A stretch of 32,390 bases of DNA from contig JAAVID010000097.1 in NCBI GenBank assembly GCA_014799395.1, positions 1 through 32,390 on the forward strand, in the 5' to 3' direction. Positions 31,763-32,390 of the stretch are shown here, piece by piece. Position numbers and translations under genes: made by a program. How positions within the stretch are numbered: position 1 is the first letter of the stretch; the number at the start of each line of letters is the position of its first letter. Source of the DNA: Oscillospiraceae bacterium (lineage in GTDB: Bacteria > Bacillota > Clostridia > Oscillospirales > Ruminococcaceae). Below the pieces are notes generated by a model, which ran no database searches, was not told where the DNA came from, and was given only the letters and a program-made list of their open reading frames with translations.

Positions 31763-32323
31763 ATGCGTATCTTTATCATCGCCAAAACCGAAGAGATCTG
31801 CGGCAGCGTTGCCGCGGCGCTTGACGACCTCGGCGCGGAGTGTATCCCGTGCTGCGACGAAAGCCGGGCGCTCCCCGACTGCGACGCGGTGATCGTGTCC
31901 GCTCCCCTGCGCGGCGAATTCGGGCTGAATTACGTCGCCGAGACCTCGCGCAAAACGTCCGCGCCGATGATCGTCTTAGCGCGCGCGGATATAGCCGAGG
32001 ACGTTCAGAGCAGGATAAAATTTACGGGAGCGTTTGTGCTCGCAAAGCCGTTCCCGAAAAGTCTGCTGGCGCAGACGGTAAAAATGGCGCTCGTCGCCAA
32101 AGAGAACATGAACCGTTTGGAACAAGAGAAAACCGAGCTGCTCGGGCAGCTCGACGACGTGAAAGCCATTGACCGCGCAAAGTGCTGCCTTATCGAGTAT
32201 CTCAACCTCACGGAAAATCAGGCGCACAGACATATACAAAAGCTGGCAATGGACACGCGCAGAACACAAAGAGAGATAGCCGAGGATATTCTCAGAACGT
32301 ACTCGGGAATGACAACTTTATAA
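31763..32323 (+). CDS. ANTAR-domain RNA-binding antiterminator with degenerate receiver domain
   Basis: This 186-residue regulator has a receiver-like N-domain (1-108), a coiled linker (about 110-133) and a C-terminal ANTAR domain (about 134-180). The ANTAR hallmark AIDRAKCCLIEYLNLTENQAHRHIQKLAMDTRRTQREIAEDIL is excellent. In the receiver, the strand DAVIVSAPL ends in Ser46 where the phospho-acceptor aspartate is expected, although the lysine in LAKPF (K95) is kept. Activity is thus probably not controlled by normal phosphorylation. ANTAR proteins bind paired RNA hairpins to prevent termination; the nitrogen operon it closes is the natural target. The ATG has a GGGGAG site, 33 bp after the GXGXG gene. 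Confidence 0.9.
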   Translation: MRIFIIAKTEEICGSVAAALDDLGAECIPCCDESRALPDCDAVIVSAPLRGEFGLNYVAETSRKTSAPMIVLARADIAEDVQSRIKFTGAFVLAKPFPKSLLAQTVKMALVAKENMNRLEQEKTELLGQLDDVKAIDRAKCCLIEYLNLTENQAHRHIQKLAMDTRRTQREIAEDILRTYSGMTTL

Positions 32324-32328
32324 ACAAA

Positions 32329-32366
32329 AAAATCGGCACGTTTTATCGTGCCGATTTTATTTTATA
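32329..32366 (+). terminator. Terminator of the glutamate synthase operon
   Basis: A perfect 12-bp stem (32329-32340 with 32347-32358) has a six-base loop and a T-rich tail. It begins 5 bp after the stop codon of the ANTAR gene. Confidence 0.92.
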
Positions 32367-32390
32367 AAATTGGGGATATTCCGTCTGCCG

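Overview
The window looks like chromosomal core sequence from an anaerobic, spore-forming member of the Clostridia, most likely Oscillospiraceae/Ruminococcaceae. The basis is the set of sporulation and germination genes (ytfJ/gerW type, gerA/gerB/gerC type), the scpA-scpB and gatCAB operons, Gram-positive ribosome binding sites, frequent GTG/TTG starts, extended -10 promoters and a cysteine T-box leader. Family names come from reading the proteins; no database search was run. I see no prophage, transposase gene, CRISPR array, rRNA or tRNA.

Layout, left to right. (1) 240-3360, minus: a biotin-dependent carboxyl-transfer trio (acyl-CoA carboxyltransferase-like, biotin carrier, oxaloacetate decarboxylase alpha/5S-like) with its own promoter and terminator. 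(2) 3636-9174, minus: site-2 protease, scpA, scpB, DUF2953, ytfJ, a D,D-carboxypeptidase, then rluB plus a small unknown gene behind an internal promoter. (3) 9318-10112, minus: a sugar-phosphate isomerase-like gene. (4) 10234-14659, plus: DUF421, DUF4363, gerA, gerB, gerC; the last two look shortened, and gerC ends against a repeat with two hairpins. (5) 14857-19970, minus: a cysteine T-box leader, cysE, cysS and three tandem cyclophilin-type lipoproteins. A MITE-like element sits between the promoter and T-box Stem I. (6) 20063-21090, minus: three small unknown proteins with an array of A/T tracts. (7) 21214-22981, plus: phosphodiesterase, biotin ligase, CYTH protein. (8) 23036-26227, minus: gatC-gatA-gatB. 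(9) 26498-32366, plus: a split, archaeal/Thermotoga-like glutamate synthase operon ending in an ANTAR regulator.

How they connect: the biotin ligase in (7) probably biotinylates the carrier protein in (1). The glutamate synthase in (9) and the glutamine-dependent amidotransferase in (8) are divergently transcribed glutamine users with strong, well-spaced promoters. The T-box should make cysteine synthesis, cysteinyl-tRNA synthesis and possibly the cyclophilins respond to uncharged tRNA-Cys.

The most unusual items are the MITE-like insertion in the T-box leader, the graded loss of active-site residues across the three cyclophilins, the uncharacterised small-protein trio with its opposed A/T-tract array, the shortened gerB/gerC next to a dispersed-type repeat, and the glutamate synthase leader whose repeats overlap the expected transcription start while the operon encodes an RNA-binding-type regulator lacking the phospho-acceptor aspartate.
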